DNA of 6,798 nt from an uncultured Verrucomicrobiae bacterium (GTDB lineage: Bacteria; Verrucomicrobiota; Verrucomicrobiia; Verrucomicrobiales; Akkermansiaceae). The stretch's first letter is position 1. The number at the start of each line of letters is the position of its first letter. Under the pieces are notes generated by a model that did no database searches, was not told where the DNA came from, and was given only the letters and a program-made list of their open reading frames with translations. The position numbers and the translations under genes were made by a program. The DNA lies in contig CALGOH010000256.1 of the NCBI GenBank assembly GCA_937957985.1, forward strand, positions 1-6,798, in the 5' to 3' direction. Shown here one piece after another: positions 6,314-6,798 of this stretch.

Positions 6314-6615
6314 TGGTCGCCTTCGATCTCCCGGTCGTAACGAAAGAGGAACGGAAGCGCGCTACCGACTTCCGCAAGTTCCTCATCGACGACGGGTTCC
6401 AAATGATCCAGTTCAGCGTCTATGCCCGTCCCTGCGTGACTTTCGCTCGTCAGGAAACCCACCTGCGGCGGATTCGCCAAGCGGTCCCACCCGAAGGATC
6501 GATCCGCGTGCTCTACATCACCAAGGCGCAGTGGGAACGGGCCTTCATCATTCACGGGAAGCCCGCCGTCGAGGTCGGGGCAGAGGAAATTCCCGAACAG
6601 ATTCTCCTTTGGTAG
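6280..6615 (+). CDS. cas2: Cas2, CRISPR adaptation subunit (type II)
   Basis: A 111-residue Cas2, which dimerises between two Cas1 dimers to hold the prespacer. The first strand GWLMVAFDLP (9-18) has the conserved Asp at residue 16, followed by TKEERKRATDFRKFLIDDGF (21-40) and FSVYARPC (44-51); IRVLYITKAQW (72-82) forms a later strand. The length and the FDLP form are those of type II Cas2. The start at 6280 (MDPNHYKMGW) keeps the short leader common to type II Cas2 and overlaps cas1 by 34 bp. Two alternatives are possible: ATG at 6301, and ATG at 6313, which would share its A with the cas1 stop (TGATG). The overlap implies translational coupling to cas1. The frame is open back to 6148, but that part only shadows cas1. 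Confidence 0.93.
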   Translation: MDPNHYKMGWLMVAFDLPVVTKEERKRATDFRKFLIDDGFQMIQFSVYARPCVTFARQETHLRRIRQAVPPEGSIRVLYITKAQWERAFIIHGKPAVEVGAEEIPEQILLW

Positions 6616-6661
6616 GCGGTTCGCGTTGTCCCGATATCCCCATAAGTCACTGGAATAGAGT
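6616..6661. other. Short gap between cas2 and the array
   Basis: Only 46 bp lie between the cas2 stop and the array-edge palindrome. There is no room for a usual A+T-rich leader, and I see no promoter directed into the array. This agrees with the array being read from the far side. Confidence 0.45.
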
Positions 6662-6694
6662 TCCGAGGAGGCGACCCAGGGTCGCCCCCTCGGA
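6662..6694. terminator. 33-bp palindrome at the array edge, possible bidirectional terminator
   Basis: Positions 6662-6677 (TCCGAGGAGGCGACCC) are an inverted copy of the first bases of repeat 1. They pair with 6679-6694 at 15 of 16 positions around a centre at 6678; the one mismatch is A6669 with C6687. The RNA from either strand could form a GC-rich hairpin. It lies where cas-operon transcripts (plus) and array transcripts (minus) converge. Neither side has a good U-tract (ATTTGG on plus, AACTCT on minus), so a classical rho-independent role is uncertain. The palindrome itself is plain in the sequence; its role is inferred. Confidence 0.6.
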
Positions 6695-6798
6695 TTTGGA
6701 ATCAAGGCAAAGCGCACACCCCGCTTGAACGCGAGCTAATGACAGGGTCGCCCCCTCGGATTTGGAATCAAGGCAAAGCAGCCATCGGCGTCGGGGTG
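6677..6798 (-). CRISPR. CRISPR array, first two repeats; continues past the window
   Basis: Two copies of an identical 37-bp stretch lie at 6677-6713 and 6743-6779, exactly 66 bp apart. A 36-bp repeat with a 30-bp spacer, the usual II-C geometry, fits if one flanking base (C at either end) matches by chance. The first spacer is 6714-6742 (29 bp plus the shared base) and the second is cut by the window edge after 19 bp. The minus-strand repeat starts GCTTTGCCTTGATTCC, the part that pairs with the tracrRNA anti-repeat, so pre-crRNA is read right to left. The end next to cas2 is then the trailer end, and the leader should lie beyond the right edge. I do not recognise the spacer target. Confidence 0.95.

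Overview
The window holds a complete type II-C CRISPR-Cas locus (tracrRNA, cas9, cas1, cas2 and the first two repeats of an array). Beside it lie a broken type I restriction specificity gene (hsdS) and a two-gene toxin-antitoxin operon. This is a defence island. The organism is probably a member of the Verrucomicrobiota or a close relative. The Cas9 strongly recalls the Akkermansia muciniphila Cas9 I remember, including FDIGYASIGW, LRWYAHNRGYD, FGQLxPRFDNRII, TNNHLVRHR, RKCRIAMD and THLHHALDA. DNA is GC-rich, roughly 60-70% in most lines I counted, and no gene start has a clear Shine-Dalgarno sequence. The taxonomic call is inference from protein memory, not a search.

Layout. Positions 1-1664 are read on the minus strand: an hsdS 3' remnant (1664-1299), then a Panacea-domain (DUF4065, SocA/GepA-like) antitoxin (1111-515), then three bases later a PemK/MazF-like toxin (511-59). 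A further gene may begin at 26 or 19 and leave the window. At 1736-1848, still on the minus strand, sits a probable tracrRNA: promoter, anti-repeat, two short stems and a perfect 11-bp terminator hairpin. The plus strand then carries cas9 (1955-5311), cas1 (5393-6313) and cas2 (6280-6615, overlapping cas1). The array starts at 6677 and runs off the right edge with a 66-bp period.

How the parts work together. The anti-repeat pairs with the 5' part of the repeat only if the array is read on the minus strand, so the pre-crRNA is transcribed towards cas2 and against the cas operon. Cas9 uses the crRNA:tracrRNA duplex for cleavage, and Cas1-Cas2 add spacers. A 33-bp near-perfect palindrome, made of the first repeat and an inverted partial repeat, lies where the two convergent transcripts meet. 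The tracrRNA and cas9 are divergent across about 100 bp that contains a perfect 13-bp tandem repeat.

Points of most interest are the array-edge palindrome, the tandem repeat that resembles the CRISPR repeat core between tracrRNA and cas9, the junction at which the CRISPR locus meets a decapitated hsdS, the Panacea/PemK-like pair, and a fall in GC to about 51% over the last 420 bp of cas9, which encode the C-terminal domain.
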